Part shown: positions 39,140-48,162 of the stretch, one piece after another
How the letters are laid out: the number at the start of each line of letters is the position of its first letter
Position numbering within the stretch: position 1 is the first letter of the stretch
From: Gammaproteobacteria bacterium
GTDB lineage: Bacteria; Pseudomonadota; Gammaproteobacteria; Steroidobacterales; GCA-2729495
Direction: 5' to 3'
NCBI GenBank assembly: GCA_014337915.1
Contig: QUBU01000006.1
Location: 1-64,000, forward strand
Length of the DNA: 64,000 nucleotides
The notes under the pieces: generated by a model
Told to the model about the DNA's origin: nothing
What the model saw: the letters and a program-made list of their open reading frames with translations, nothing else
Database searches by the model: none
Program-made: the position numbers and the translations under genes

Positions 39140-39748
39140 ATGAACTTTCCGCGCAGGCAGCAGGGTTTCACTCTGGTCGAGATCGCCATCGTACTGGTCA
39201 TCATCGGCCTCATGATCGGCGGCGTCCTCAAGGGCCAGGAGATGATCACCAACGCCAAGGTCAGCCGGGTGGAGAACGACTACAAGGGTGTCAGCGCCGC
39301 CATCCTCGCCTACCAGGACCGCTACGGCGTGCTGCCCGGTGACGACCCGGCGGCTGCGACGCGCTTCGCCGGCACCTGGAGCGGTGCGGACAATGGCAAT
39401 GGCAATGGCGTGATTGCCGGGGCCTGGAACAGCACCGTCAACAGCGACGAGTCGCGCAAGATCTGGAAGCACCTGCGCGGCGCCGGCTTCATCAAGGGCC
39501 CGGTCGACAACACCGCGGCCAGCTACCTGCAGCCCTCGCACGCGTTCGGCGGGCTCATCGGCTTCGAGCAGAACATCTACAACCTGAGCGGCCACGTGCT
39601 GGTGTTCGGCGCGCTGCCGGGCAACATCGGCCAGATCCTCGAAGCGCGTGGCGACAACGGCAACCCGTCCAGCGGCTCCATCCAGGCCAGCGGCGCGCAG
39701 ACGAGCTACAACATCAACGCCAACTACAACATCGCGTTCCGCTTCTAG
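39140..39748 (+). CDS. Prepilin, probable major pilin of the system
   Basis: A 202-residue prepilin: MNFPRRQQGFTLVEIAIVLVIIG shows the cleavage site after QQG and Glu5 of the mature chain. The globular part is rich in Gly, Asn and Asp and has no cysteine, so the usual C-terminal disulfide loop of type IV pilins is missing. ATG 39140 is preferred because TGGAG is six bases upstream; a GTG at 39128 and an ATG at 39134 are alternatives. Its own leader points to higher or separate expression. The stop overlaps the convergent ppc stop by four bases. Confidence 0.85.
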   Translation: MNFPRRQQGFTLVEIAIVLVIIGLMIGGVLKGQEMITNAKVSRVENDYKGVSAAILAYQDRYGVLPGDDPAAATRFAGTWSGADNGNGNGVIAGAWNSTVNSDESRKIWKHLRGAGFIKGPVDNTAASYLQPSHAFGGLIGFEQNIYNLSGHVLVFGALPGNIGQILEARGDNGNPSSGSIQASGAQTSYNINANYNIAFRF

Positions 39749-42534
39749 CCGGAGTCCTGCAGGCCGCGGGTGATGCCGTTGATGGTCGCCAGCAGCGCCT
39801 CGTAGAGCTGCGGGTCCTGGCGGTTGCCGCCGCGCCAGCGGCGCAGTAGCTCGACCTGCAGCAGGCTCATCGGATCGACGTAGGGGTTGCGCAGGCGGAT
39901 GGCCCGGCGCAGCGCCGGGTTGCTCTCCAGCAGGACCGCCTGGCCGCGCAGCGCCAGCACGCGCGCCACACACAGGTCGAACTCGCTGCGCAGCCGCGCG
40001 AAGAAGCGCGTGTGCAGCTCGCCCGCCAGCTCCGAGTAGTGTTCGGCGATCCCCAGGTCGGCCTTGGCGAGTACCAGTTCGACGTCGCCGAGCAGCGCCT
40101 GGAAGAAGTACCAGTTCTGCGCCATGTCGCGCACCGCCGCTTCCCCATGCTGGTTCATGATCGCGTCGAGGCCGGTGCCGAAGCCGAACCAGCCCGGCAT
40201 GATCATCCGCGTCTGGGTCCAGGCTGCCACCCAGGGCACGCCCTTCAGGTTACCGATGTCGTCGCCCGGCGCTGGTTCCTGTCCGGGGCGTGACTGCATA
40301 CGCTCGATGGCGTCCACCGGCGTAGCCAGCTTGAAGTAGTCGAAGAAGCCCGGCGTGTCGTAGACCAGGGCCTTGTAGTGCTCGCGGCTGCTGCGCGCGA
40401 GGTCGTCCATCATGCCGCGCCAGGCGGCGCCATCCTCGTCGCTGCCCTGTCCGGACAGCGCGGTGGCCAGCGCCACAGAGCCCATGGCCTGCTCCAGGGT
40501 GCGCAGCGCCACGCCGCGGAAGCCGTACTTCGCACTGACCATCTCGCCCTGGTCGATGGCGCGCAGGCGGCCGCGGACCGCACCGGGCGGCGAGGCCAGC
40601 ACCGCCGCGTGCGTCTTGCCGCCGCCACGGCTGATGGCACCGCCACGGCCATGAAAGAAGGTGAACTCCACGCCGGCGTCGTCGAGCACCTGCACCAGCG
40701 CGGACTGCGTCTGCTTCAGCAGCCAGCGGGCCGCGGCCAGGCCACCATCCTTGTTGCTGTCGGAGTAGCCGAGCATGATGATCTGCCGGCGCTCGCGCCG
40801 CGCCAGGTGTTCCCAGTAGATGGGATCCTGCAGCAGCTGGCGCATGGTGGCGTGGGCATTGGCGAGGTCCTCGGTGGTCTCGAACAGCGGCGCCACGTCC
40901 AGCGGCACGGAGCCGCCCGGCCCGTGCAGGTCTCCCCAGCGGCCGAGCAGCAGCACCGAGAGCAGGTCGTCGGTGCCATGGCTCATGCTGACGATGAACG
41001 GCCCGATGGCGCGCCGACCGTACTTGCGCCGGCAGAACGACACCGCCTGGAAGGCCGCCAGCACGCGCTTCGCATCGTTGTCGAGGTTCTCCCGCGGCGA
41101 CTCGTTGCGGCGGATGGCTTCGCGGATGCGTTCGGCACGCTCCTCAGGCGTGCGTTCCAGCCACTGCGAGTCGTCCAGGCAGCGGCCGACGACTTCGCGG
41201 ATGGCGATGGCGCTCTGCTTGAGGTCGAGCGCCATGAGGTGGAAACCGAAGGTCTCGACCCGGCGCTGCAGCCGCCGCACGGCGAACAGCCCGGCGTTGG
41301 TGCCGCGGTTGGCGCGCAGGCTGGCGGCGATGAGACCGATGTCCTCGAGGAATTCCTCGGGGGATTCGTAGGGGTAGCTGCCGTCGTCGTGGGTCGCCTG
41401 CAGGCGCGCCATCATCAGCCGCAGCAGCACGCGGTAGGGCATGTCGCGGTGGCGCAGCGGTATCGCGCCCATGGCACGGCCGAAATGCGCGGCGTACTGG
41501 CGGATGCGCTCGTGCACCGCGCCGTCGGCGGCCACCCTGCTGGTGCCCTGCGAGAGTTTGTTGGCGAGGTCGCGGCACTCGCGGTGGTAGAGGTCGAGGA
41601 CCAGCGAGCGCTGCCGGGCCAGCACCTCGCGGATGGTGCGTGCGGTGATGTCGGGGTTGTCCTCCATGTCGCCGCCGATCCAGGACGCGAAGCGCACGAT
41701 GGAGGGCGGGGCCGGCAGGCCCGCGCCGTAGGTCTCCGCGAGTGCCTGCTCGATGGCCTCGTAGAACGCCGGGACCACGCGGTAGATCACGTCGGTGAGG
41801 AAGAACAGCGCGTGCTCCAGCTCGTCGAACACCGTGCGCGCTTCCGCTGGGTACTCCTCGGTCTGCCAGATGGTGGTGATCTCGCTGCGGATGGCATCGA
41901 CGAAGGCGGCGACCTCCGTCGGCGTCAGTTCCGGGTTCTGCATTTCCACCAGCCGGCGGGCGATCGCCTGATGCTTGCGCAGGATGGTGCGCCGCGTCGG
42001 TGCGGTGGGGTGCGCGCTGAATACCGGCACGATGCGCAGCGAGGCCAGCAGCCGGCCCGTCGCGGCCGGGTCCAGGCCGCTGTCACGCAGGCGGAAGATG
42101 GTCTCGCGGATGCTGCCCGGCTGCCGTACCGAGGCAGCCTTCAGGTAGTCGCGCCGGCGCCGGATGCGATGTACCTGCTCGGCGGTGTTCACCACCTGGA
42201 AGAAGGTGGAGAAGGCGCGAACGAAATCGCGGATGCTTTCGGTGCTGAACTGCTTCAGGACCGCGTCGATACGTGCCCCGGCCGTCGGATCGCCCTCGCG
42301 GCGGTCGATGGCCGCGCGCCGCGCGGCTTCCACGGCCTGGAACAGTTCCTCGCCGCACTGCTCGCGCAATAGTTCGCCGACCAGGTTGCCAAGTTCGTGG
42401 ACGTCGCGGCGCAGCTGCGCGTCCTTCTCGGCGAACTCGATGTCCTGCCGCCGCTCGGTCGGCCTTGCGGTCGGGTGCAGGCCCGTGAGGTTGTCTGGAT
42501 TCCAGGCGGACATCGGGGCCGGGGACGGATTCAC
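39745..42534 (-). CDS. ppc: Phosphoenolpyruvate carboxylase
   Basis: The 929-residue enzyme carboxylates PEP to oxaloacetate to refill the TCA cycle. VFSAHPTAPTRRTILRKHQ (catalytic His near residue 175), GYSDSNKDGGLAAARW near 597 and FHGRGGAISRGGGKTH near 632 are the active-site signatures. The C-terminus ends NGITRGLQDSG, as in most family members. The third position of the glycine loop differs from the common FHGRGGTVGRGG, which is a tolerated variant in relatives. It is a single gene, convergent with the pilin gene. Confidence 0.97.
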   Translation of the reverse strand: MNPSPAPMSAWNPDNLTGLHPTARPTERRQDIEFAEKDAQLRRDVHELGNLVGELLREQCGEELFQAVEAARRAAIDRREGDPTAGARIDAVLKQFSTESIRDFVRAFSTFFQVVNTAEQVHRIRRRRDYLKAASVRQPGSIRETIFRLRDSGLDPAATGRLLASLRIVPVFSAHPTAPTRRTILRKHQAIARRLVEMQNPELTPTEVAAFVDAIRSEITTIWQTEEYPAEARTVFDELEHALFFLTDVIYRVVPAFYEAIEQALAETYGAGLPAPPSIVRFASWIGGDMEDNPDITARTIREVLARQRSLVLDLYHRECRDLANKLSQGTSRVAADGAVHERIRQYAAHFGRAMGAIPLRHRDMPYRVLLRLMMARLQATHDDGSYPYESPEEFLEDIGLIAASLRANRGTNAGLFAVRRLQRRVETFGFHLMALDLKQSAIAIREVVGRCLDDSQWLERTPEERAERIREAIRRNESPRENLDNDAKRVLAAFQAVSFCRRKYGRRAIGPFIVSMSHGTDDLLSVLLLGRWGDLHGPGGSVPLDVAPLFETTEDLANAHATMRQLLQDPIYWEHLARRERRQIIMLGYSDSNKDGGLAAARWLLKQTQSALVQVLDDAGVEFTFFHGRGGAISRGGGKTHAAVLASPPGAVRGRLRAIDQGEMVSAKYGFRGVALRTLEQAMGSVALATALSGQGSDEDGAAWRGMMDDLARSSREHYKALVYDTPGFFDYFKLATPVDAIERMQSRPGQEPAPGDDIGNLKGVPWVAAWTQTRMIMPGWFGFGTGLDAIMNQHGEAAVRDMAQNWYFFQALLGDVELVLAKADLGIAEHYSELAGELHTRFFARLRSEFDLCVARVLALRGQAVLLESNPALRRAIRLRNPYVDPMSLLQVELLRRWRGGNRQDPQLYEALLATINGITRGLQDSG

Positions 42535-42684
42535 TGCCCGTGCGGGGCGCTGGCCCCAGGTCCAGAAATCTTAGCACCGGGCCGATGCAAATCGGCATGA
42601 AGGCAGGCCATATCGGCGGCGTCTGCGCGCTGGCCCTCTGGCAGATTGCCAGTGCCGGAGCATCGCCCGCCGCTGGAGTCCCCG

Positions 42685-44106
42685 TTGTCGAAGCAACCGC
42701 TGCGTCGCCCGACCAATGCGCTGCCAGCCGCGGCCAGGCGCGTCGTCGATGCAGAACTGCTGGAGGCCGCGACCGCCGCGGAACCGGGGCCGCGGGCCTG
42801 GGTCGGCGAATTCCGCTGGCTGCTCGGCCATGCCGCCATCGCGCCGCTGGCGGCAACGGAGCCGGACGCGCCGTTGTCGCTCGGCGCCATTGCTGGGCAG
42901 TACGCGGCCTGCTTCCCGCGCGTGTCGGCGGACGAGGACTGGCTCGCCGGTCGCAGCATGGCAGTGGTGGCACGGCGGCTGGCACCGTTGCTGGCACCGG
43001 GAGCGGAGGTGGCACTGGACCTGTCCACGGTGACCCGCGGTGCCGAGGCGCAGGCACCGCGGACGGAACACATGCGCCTGGTGGCCTCGGGGCTCGAGGC
43101 GGCATTGCCCGGGGCGCTCGGACGTTACGGCATCGTGCCGGGGCGGCTGACGCTGTCCGCCAGCGCGGATCATCCCGGTATCGGTGACCTGCTGCGGCTG
43201 CGCCACTGTGCGGCGCTGGGCCGGCCGCGCATCGCCATCCGCCTGCCCGATGCACTGATGCTGGCGCTGCGCGGCGCCGAAACCGGCGAGTCCGCCGCCT
43301 GGCGTGGCGATCCATTGCCGCTCTGGCAGGGCCTCACCGGCATCGGCCACCGCGAACCGGGCGTGCACCTGCTGCTCCAGCACACGACGCGGCCGGCCTG
43401 CACGCTCGCCGGTGCCGAGCGCGGCGACACGGTGCTGCCGCTCGGCCTGTTCGAGGTCCGCGCGGACAGCGCCTGGCTCGCGGTGGAACTGCGCCTCGAC
43501 GCCCTGCCGGGCCAGTCACCAGCCGAGGTGCTGGCAGGCCTGCGGCGCCTGCTGCGGGCGACGCTGCGGCTTGCCGACAACCTGGTGGAGCTGGCCGACT
43601 GGCCGTCGCCCGAACTGGGTCAGGACGCGCTGGTCAACCGCCGCCTGGCGCTGCATGTGACCGGCTTCGGCGATCTGGTGGACCGCTGGGGCCTGGACCC
43701 GGAGGAGTTCGGCACCGTGCGCCTGGCGCTGCGCTGGATCGGGCTGCTGCGCCGGCTGCTGCTGCGGGAATCCAATGCGCTGGCTCGCGAGCGCGGGCCA
43801 TTCCCCGGGCTGGAGCTGCGCGAGCTGCAGGCCAGCCTGAGCCGCAGCTTCGGCGCCGAGCGGGCGCGGCGGGTGCTGCGCCAGGCGGGGCTGCGCCACC
43901 GCCACCTGCTGGTGCTGTCGCCCTACGGGGTGTTCCCCCGCGGCTGTCCGCGCCGGCCGCTGCCGGCCTACCTGCACCTGCTGCCGGTGATGCGCTACGC
44001 CGACACCATCGCCATGCACGGTGACGGCATCATCCGAGCATTGCCGCCGCAGACCTTCCGCCGGCTGCTGCGCCTGGCCTGGGCCATCGGCCACAACCGT
44101 CCTTGA
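42685..44106 (+). CDS. Ribonucleotide reductase large-subunit-like protein lacking catalytic residues
   Basis: A 473-residue protein whose C-terminal half follows the class I/II ribonucleotide reductase pattern. DNLVELADWPSPEL and NRRLALHVTGFGDLVDRWGL (about residue 318) match the RNR DNVIDxNxxPLPEI and NRxIGLGVMGxxDLLxxLGI. ALARERGPFPG (about 365) and LSPYGVFP (about 411) match AxERGPFPxF and IAPTGSIS. The CNLxSINL catalytic-cysteine block appears as LPLGLFEV near 251-258, so the radical cysteine is missing, and no ATP cone is present. It is probably a pseudoenzyme with unknown function. TTG 42685 is preferred because GGAG lies six bases before it. It diverges from ppc and precedes the trp leader. 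Confidence 0.65.
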   Translation: MSKQPLRRPTNALPAAARRVVDAELLEAATAAEPGPRAWVGEFRWLLGHAAIAPLAATEPDAPLSLGAIAGQYAACFPRVSADEDWLAGRSMAVVARRLAPLLAPGAEVALDLSTVTRGAEAQAPRTEHMRLVASGLEAALPGALGRYGIVPGRLTLSASADHPGIGDLLRLRHCAALGRPRIAIRLPDALMLALRGAETGESAAWRGDPLPLWQGLTGIGHREPGVHLLLQHTTRPACTLAGAERGDTVLPLGLFEVRADSAWLAVELRLDALPGQSPAEVLAGLRRLLRATLRLADNLVELADWPSPELGQDALVNRRLALHVTGFGDLVDRWGLDPEEFGTVRLALRWIGLLRRLLLRESNALARERGPFPGLELRELQASLSRSFGAERARRVLRQAGLRHRHLLVLSPYGVFPRGCPRRPLPAYLHLLPVMRYADTIAMHGDGIIRALPPQTFRRLLRLAWAIGHNRP

Positions 44107-44131
44107 CCTCCCCGCGGGGGGCATGGATACT
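44103..44131 (+). promoter_or_regulatory. trp operon promoter
   Basis: TTGACC (44103-44108) and GATACT (44126-44131) are exactly 17 bases apart. The expected transcription start is about 44138-44139, which coincides with the ATG of the leader peptide. The -35 overlaps the stop codon of the upstream gene. Confidence 0.65.
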
Positions 44132-44138
44132 GCCCCGC

Positions 44139-44204
44139 ATGTTTTCCGTGAACGAAACCGGTCGCTGGTGGCGCACCCTCTCCGCGGAGGGGGTTGCTGG
44201 CTAG
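44139..44204 (+). CDS. trpL: trp operon leader peptide
   Basis: A 21-codon reading frame, MFSVNETGRWWRTLSAEGV then Ala-Gly-stop, has two adjacent Trp codons (TGG TGG at 44166-44171) placed just before the pairing segments of the attenuator. Ribosome stalling there under tryptophan shortage would favour the antiterminator. There is no Shine-Dalgarno sequence, and the predicted +1 is at or next to the A of ATG, so translation is probably leaderless. Confidence 0.8.
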   Translation: MFSVNETGRWWRTLSAEGVAG

Positions 44205-44262
44205 CAGCTGTCGTTCGTCCGGCCAATGACCCATCTTCGCGGCAGCGGGGATGGGTTTTTTG
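44175..44262 (+). promoter_or_regulatory. Transcription attenuator of the trp operon
   Basis: Three mutually exclusive helices can be drawn. Pause hairpin 1:2 is ACCCTCTCC with GGAGGGGGT (44175-44194). Antiterminator 2:3 pairs CCGCGGAGG and neighbours (44182-44195) with ACCCATCTTCGCGG (44229-44242), about 11 pairs. Terminator 3:4 is ACCCATCTTCGC, loop GGCA, GCGGGGATGGGT (44229-44256), followed by a T-run to 44261. A ribosome stalled at the Trp codons would mask segment 1 and free segment 2. Confidence 0.85.
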
Positions 44263-44303
44263 TTGCCCGGAGGAAATGCGGGCACCAGCCATGGATGAGG
44301 TGA

Positions 44304-45695
44304 ATGCAAGGACCATTTGACATCGCCGCGGACCTGGACACCCCGGTGTCCACGTTCCTGAAGCTGGCGCCGTTGCGGCCGCGCTTCCTGCTCGAGAGCG
44401 TGGAGGGCGGCTTCCAGCTGGCGCGCTACTCCTTCCTCGGCTTTGGCGGCGCCAGCGAGCTGCGCCTCGACGCGCAGGGGCTGCGCATCAATGGTGCCCT
44501 GCGTCCGCTCGCCCCCGGCCGCGATGCGCTGCTCGATGCCCTGCGCGCGGCGCTGGCCGCCACGCCGCGCCTGGCGCCGGAGGTGCCGGAACTGCCTTTC
44601 GCGGGCGGCCTGGTGGGAGTCGCCGGCTACGACATCGTGCGCCACTTCGAAAAGCTACCGCACCCGCCCGCGGGTGCAGCGCTGCCCGCCGTGCCGGAGG
44701 CCGCCTACCTGGCCACGGATTCGCTGCTGGTCTTCGACCACCTCACGCGGCGCATCGCGTTGCTGCATGCGGGCAGCGAGGGCGAACGCGCCAGCCTGCG
44801 CCAGCAGGTGATGCGGCTGCTGCGCGGCCCGCTGCCGGCACCAGTCCCGGAGCAGCGCCACGGGCCCGCGGTGCAGAGCTTCAGTGGTGAGGAATTCCGT
44901 GCCGCGGTGGAGCGCGCCCGGCATTCGATCTCGCTCGGCGACGTGTACCAGCTGGTGCTCTCGGTACGCTTTGCCGGCGAGCACAGCCTCTCGCCCTTCG
45001 AGACCTACCGCGCCATGCGGCTGATCAACCCCTCGCCCTACATGTTCTTCCTCGACCTCGGCGAGGTGCAGGTGGCCGGCTCCTCACCGGAAGCGCTGGT
45101 GCGCCTGCGCGGCGGCCGTGCGGCGCTGCGCCCGATCGCCGGCACCCGGCCGCGCGGGGACGACAGCGCCGCCGACCTGGCGCTGGAGGCGAGCCTGCGC
45201 GCCGATGCCAAGGAGAACGCCGAGCATGTGATGCTGGTGGACCTGGCGCGCAACGACCTCGGGCGGGTCGCGGTGCCGGGTTCGGTCCACGTCGATCCCT
45301 ACAAGGCCATCGAGCGCTACAGCCATGTCATGCACATCGTCAGCGGCGTGCAGGGACAGCTCGCGCCGGGCCGCGATGCCTTCGACCTGTTCGCCGCGGC
45401 CTTCCCGGCCGGCACGCTGGTGGGTGCGCCCAAGGTGCGGGCCATGGAACTGATCGACGAACTCGAGCCGGTGCGCCGCGGGCTGTATGCGGGAACCGTC
45501 GGCTACTTCGGCAACAACGGCGACATGGACCAGGCCATCACCATCCGCACGCTGGTGTTCAGCGGCGGTCACTACAGCTATCAGGCCGGTGCCGGCATCG
45601 TCGCCGACAGCGTGCCGGAGAGCGAGTACCAGGAAGTGCTGGCCAAGAGCGCGATCCTGCGCCGTGCGCTGGCCATGGCGGAGGGCGGGCTGTGA
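44304..45695 (+). CDS. trpE: Anthranilate synthase component I
   Basis: TrpE (463 residues) makes anthranilate from chorismate with ammonia supplied by TrpG. Visible are the N-terminal LLESVEGG...ARYSFLGF feedback region and the chorismate-binding core with [38 protein letters not shown] (about 309-324) and [22 protein letters not shown]. It is somewhat shorter than usual because of a compact N-terminal domain. It starts 42 bases after the attenuator T-run, and GAGG lies only three bases before ATG. The stop overlaps trpG. Confidence 0.96.
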   Translation: MQGPFDIAADLDTPVSTFLKLAPLRPRFLLESVEGGFQLARYSFLGFGGASELRLDAQGLRINGALRPLAPGRDALLDALRAALAATPRLAPEVPELPFAGGLVGVAGYDIVRHFEKLPHPPAGAALPAVPEAAYLATDSLLVFDHLTRRIALLHAGSEGERASLRQQVMRLLRGPLPAPVPEQRHGPAVQSFSGEEFRAAVERARHSISLGDVYQLVLSVRFAGEHSLSPFETYRAMRLINPSPYMFFLDLGEVQVAGSSPEALVRLRGGRAALRPIAGTRPRGDDSAADLALEASLRADAKENAEHVMLVDLARNDLGRVAVPGSVHVDPYKAIERYSHVMHIVSGVQGQLAPGRDAFDLFAAAFPAGTLVGAPKVRAMELIDELEPVRRGLYAGTVGYFGNNGDMDQAITIRTLVFSGGHYSYQAGAGIVADSVPESEYQEVLAKSAILRRALAMAEGGL

Positions 45696-46273
45696 AGCCG
45701 AAGCTGCTGCTGATCGACAACTACGACTCCTTCACCTACAACCTGGTGCAGGCCTTCCTGGTGCTGGGCGCCGACGTGCAGGTGTTCCGCAACGACGAGA
45801 TCACGGTGGAGCAGGCGCTGGCCCTGGCCCCCAGCCACGTGTGCATCTCGCCCGGGCCGGGCCGGCCGGAGGACGCGGGCCTGTCGCTGGCGATGATCGC
45901 GGTCTTCGAGCAGCGCGTGCCGCTGTTCGGCGTCTGCCTCGGGCACCAGAGCCTGGTGCAGCATTTCGGTGGCCGCATCGTCGCCGCGCCACGCCTCATG
46001 CACGGCAAGACCTCGCTGGTGAGCCACGATGGCCGCGGCGTGTTCGCCGGCCTCGACAACCCCTTCGAGGCCGGGCGCTACCACTCGCTGAGCGCCGAGG
46101 ACGCCAGCATGCCGGCGGTGCTGGAAGTCAGCGCCCGCACCGAGCGCGGCGAAATCATGGGCGTGCGCCACCGCAGCCTGCCGCTCGAGGGCGTGCAGTT
46201 CCACCCCGAGAGCGTGCTGACGCCCGCCGGCAACCAGCTCATGGCCAATTTCCTGGAACTGCGGCCGGCATGA
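45692..46273 (+). CDS. trpG: Anthranilate synthase component II (glutamine amidotransferase)
   Basis: The 193-residue class I glutamine amidotransferase feeds ammonia to TrpE. The catalytic triad is visible: GVCLGHQSL (Cys near residue 79), and [12 protein letters not shown] with His and Glu near 170-172. The oxyanion region [12 protein letters not shown] is near 52. It starts with GTG overlapping trpE and ends overlapping trpD, so stoichiometric coupling is likely. In some organisms the protein also serves 4-amino-4-deoxychorismate synthase; no pabB is seen here. Confidence 0.96.
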   Translation: MKPKLLLIDNYDSFTYNLVQAFLVLGADVQVFRNDEITVEQALALAPSHVCISPGPGRPEDAGLSLAMIAVFEQRVPLFGVCLGHQSLVQHFGGRIVAAPRLMHGKTSLVSHDGRGVFAGLDNPFEAGRYHSLSAEDASMPAVLEVSARTERGEIMGVRHRSLPLEGVQFHPESVLTPAGNQLMANFLELRPA

Positions 46274-47301
46274 GCCAGGCGGTCAACGCAGCGCTGGAGA
46301 AACTGCTGGGGCGCCAGGCCCTGGACGAGGACGAGGCGGCCCGGCTGCTGCAGGCGCTGGCCGACGAGGCGCTGGCCCCCGCGCTCTCCGGCGCGGTGCT
46401 GGCGGCGTTGCGCGCCAAGGGCGAGACCGCCGGGGAACTGCGCGGCTTTGCCGGCGGCATGCGCCAGCTGGCACGGCGCGTGGAGCTGCCCGCCGGCCTG
46501 GCTGCGGCCGATGTGGTGGGCACCGGCGGCGACGGCTCCGGCAGCCTCAATATTTCCACCGGCGCATCGCTGCTCGCCGCCGCCTGCGGCGTGCCGGTGG
46601 TGAAGCATGGCAACCGTTCGGTGTCGTCGCGCTCGGGCAGCGCCGACGTTCTGGAGGCGCTTGGCGTGCCGCTGGCCCGCGATCCGGCCGAGGCGCTGGC
46701 CTGCCTCGAGAGCTGCGGCTTCACCTTCCTGTTCGCGCCGAATTTCCATCCGGCCATGAAGGCCCTGGCCCCGGTACGCCGCGCGCTCGGTATCCGCACG
46801 GTGTTCAACGTGCTCGGGCCGCTGACCAATCCCGCCGCGCCACCCTTCGGCCTCATCGGCGCCTTCGACCTGCCCACCGCCAGGCTGATGGCCGAGGCGC
46901 TCGCCGGCATGCCCATCAGCCGCTGCTTCGTGGTCCACGGCGAGCCCGGCTGGGACGAGGCCACGCCCTGCGGGCCGTTCACGCTGTTCGACGTGCAGCC
47001 CGGTCGCGTGCGGCGTCAGCGCCGCGACCCGGTCCGCTATGGCATCACGCCCTGCACGCCGGCGGGGCTGGCGGGCGGCGACGCCAGGGACAACGCCCAG
47101 GCGCTGGAGGCGGTGCTCAGCGGCCGCGACCGGGGCCCGCATCGCGAGGCACTGGTACTCGGCGCCGGCCTGGTGCTGGAGCTGACCGGCCGCCGCCGCG
47201 GCCTGCGGCGCGGCGTGGAAGCCGCTCGTCGCGCGCTCGATGCCGGTGCCGGCGCGGCGCTGCTGGAACGGCTGCGCCGCTTTCGCGGGAGCGCGCCATG
47301 A
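46270..47301 (+). CDS. trpD: Anthranilate phosphoribosyltransferase
   Basis: The 343-residue enzyme joins anthranilate and PRPP. The PRPP loop [17 protein letters not shown] is at about residues 80-96, with [21 protein letters not shown] near 113 and [22 protein letters not shown] near 165. It is not fused to TrpG, unlike in enterics. ATG 46270 overlaps the trpG stop (ATGA). The stop overlaps trpC. Confidence 0.96.
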   Translation: MSQAVNAALEKLLGRQALDEDEAARLLQALADEALAPALSGAVLAALRAKGETAGELRGFAGGMRQLARRVELPAGLAAADVVGTGGDGSGSLNISTGASLLAAACGVPVVKHGNRSVSSRSGSADVLEALGVPLARDPAEALACLESCGFTFLFAPNFHPAMKALAPVRRALGIRTVFNVLGPLTNPAAPPFGLIGAFDLPTARLMAEALAGMPISRCFVVHGEPGWDEATPCGPFTLFDVQPGRVRRQRRDPVRYGITPCTPAGLAGGDARDNAQALEAVLSGRDRGPHREALVLGAGLVLELTGRRRGLRRGVEAARRALDAGAGAALLERLRRFRGSAP

Positions 47302-48161
47302 GCGGCGTTGCGGGCAACTTCCTCGAGCGCATGGCGGCGGCGAGCCAGCGCCGCTGCGAGCAGGCGCGTGCGCGCATCGATGAAGCAGCGCTGCGCCGTC
47401 ATGTGTCGGCGCTGCCGGCCCCGCCCGCGCCGCGCTTCGACGCTGCGGCTTTCCACCTGATCGCCGAGGTCAAGCGGCGTTCGCCTTCGGCCGGCCAGCT
47501 GGCGGCCGCATCGCTGTCGCCGATGGACCAGGCCGGGCTCTATGCGCGGGCCGGCGCGCTGGTGGTGTCGGTGCTGACCGAGCCCGAGGAGTTCGCCGGT
47601 GACCTCGCGGACCTCGAGGCGGTCACGACCGCGCTGCCGGCGCTGCCCGTGATGCGCAAGGACTTCCTGGTCAGCCCTTATCAGGTGCTGGAGGCGCGCG
47701 CAGCGGGCGCGGCCGGGGTGTTGCTGATCGCCGCGATGCTCGAACCCCGGCAACTCGAGGCCATGCTGGCCTGCGCGCTCGAACTCGGCCTGTTCGTGCT
47801 GGTGGAGGTCTTCGGGGCCGATGACCTCGCGCGTTGCCAGCCGGCCGTGCTGGCCGCGGCTGCCACGCCTGCAGGCCAGGGGCGCGTGCTGCTCGGCGTG
47901 AACTGTCGCGACCTGCGCACGCTGCGGGTGGACACCGGACGTTTCGCGACGCTTGCCCCGCTGCTGCCGGTGGCGCTGCCCTGGGTCGCGGAAAGCGGTA
48001 TCGAGACCCCGGCCCAGGCCGGCGAGGTCGCCGCGCTGGGTTATCGCCTGGCGCTGGTCGGCACCGCGCTCATGCGCTCGGGTGATGTCGTCACCAGCGC
48101 CGCCGCGCTGCTCGCTGCCGGTCGCGCTGCGCTGCGCAGCCCTGCGGCCCGGGCCCGCTGA
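47298..48161 (+). CDS. trpC: Indole-3-glycerol phosphate synthase
   Basis: This 287-residue TIM-barrel enzyme closes the indole ring. LIAEVKRRSPSAGQL (about residues 54-68) holds the catalytic lysine, PVMRKDFLVSPYQVLEARAAGA is near 116, and GVNCRDLRTLRVD and VAESGIETPAQ lie toward the end. It is separate from TrpF, unlike the E. coli fusion. It overlaps trpD by four bases and precedes trpF by one base. Confidence 0.96.
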   Translation: MSGVAGNFLERMAAASQRRCEQARARIDEAALRRHVSALPAPPAPRFDAAAFHLIAEVKRRSPSAGQLAAASLSPMDQAGLYARAGALVVSVLTEPEEFAGDLADLEAVTTALPALPVMRKDFLVSPYQVLEARAAGAAGVLLIAAMLEPRQLEAMLACALELGLFVLVEVFGADDLARCQPAVLAAAATPAGQGRVLLGVNCRDLRTLRVDTGRFATLAPLLPVALPWVAESGIETPAQAGEVAALGYRLALVGTALMRSGDVVTSAAALLAAGRAALRSPAARAR

Positions 48162-48162
48162 G

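Noticed and set aside
40378-42372. Open frame of 664 codons on the plus strand
   Set aside because: Antisense of ppc, with compositionally biased translation and no domain signal.
42581-42596. Hairpin GCCGAT-GCAA-ATCGGC between ppc and the RNR-like gene as a terminator
   Set aside because: No T-run on either strand, and it lies between divergent starts. It may be a leader structure, but nothing supports a function.
44123-44320. Alternative reading frame from the upstream ATG in the trp leader
   Set aside because: It lies within the likely promoter -10 and lacks the tandem Trp codons and attenuator logic. The frame from 44139 explains the region better.
44276-44320. Fourteen-codon open frame after the trp terminator, overlapping the trpE start
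   Set aside because: GGAGG is only two bases before its ATG, and the peptide has no meaningful content. It may just be the trpE ribosome-binding region.
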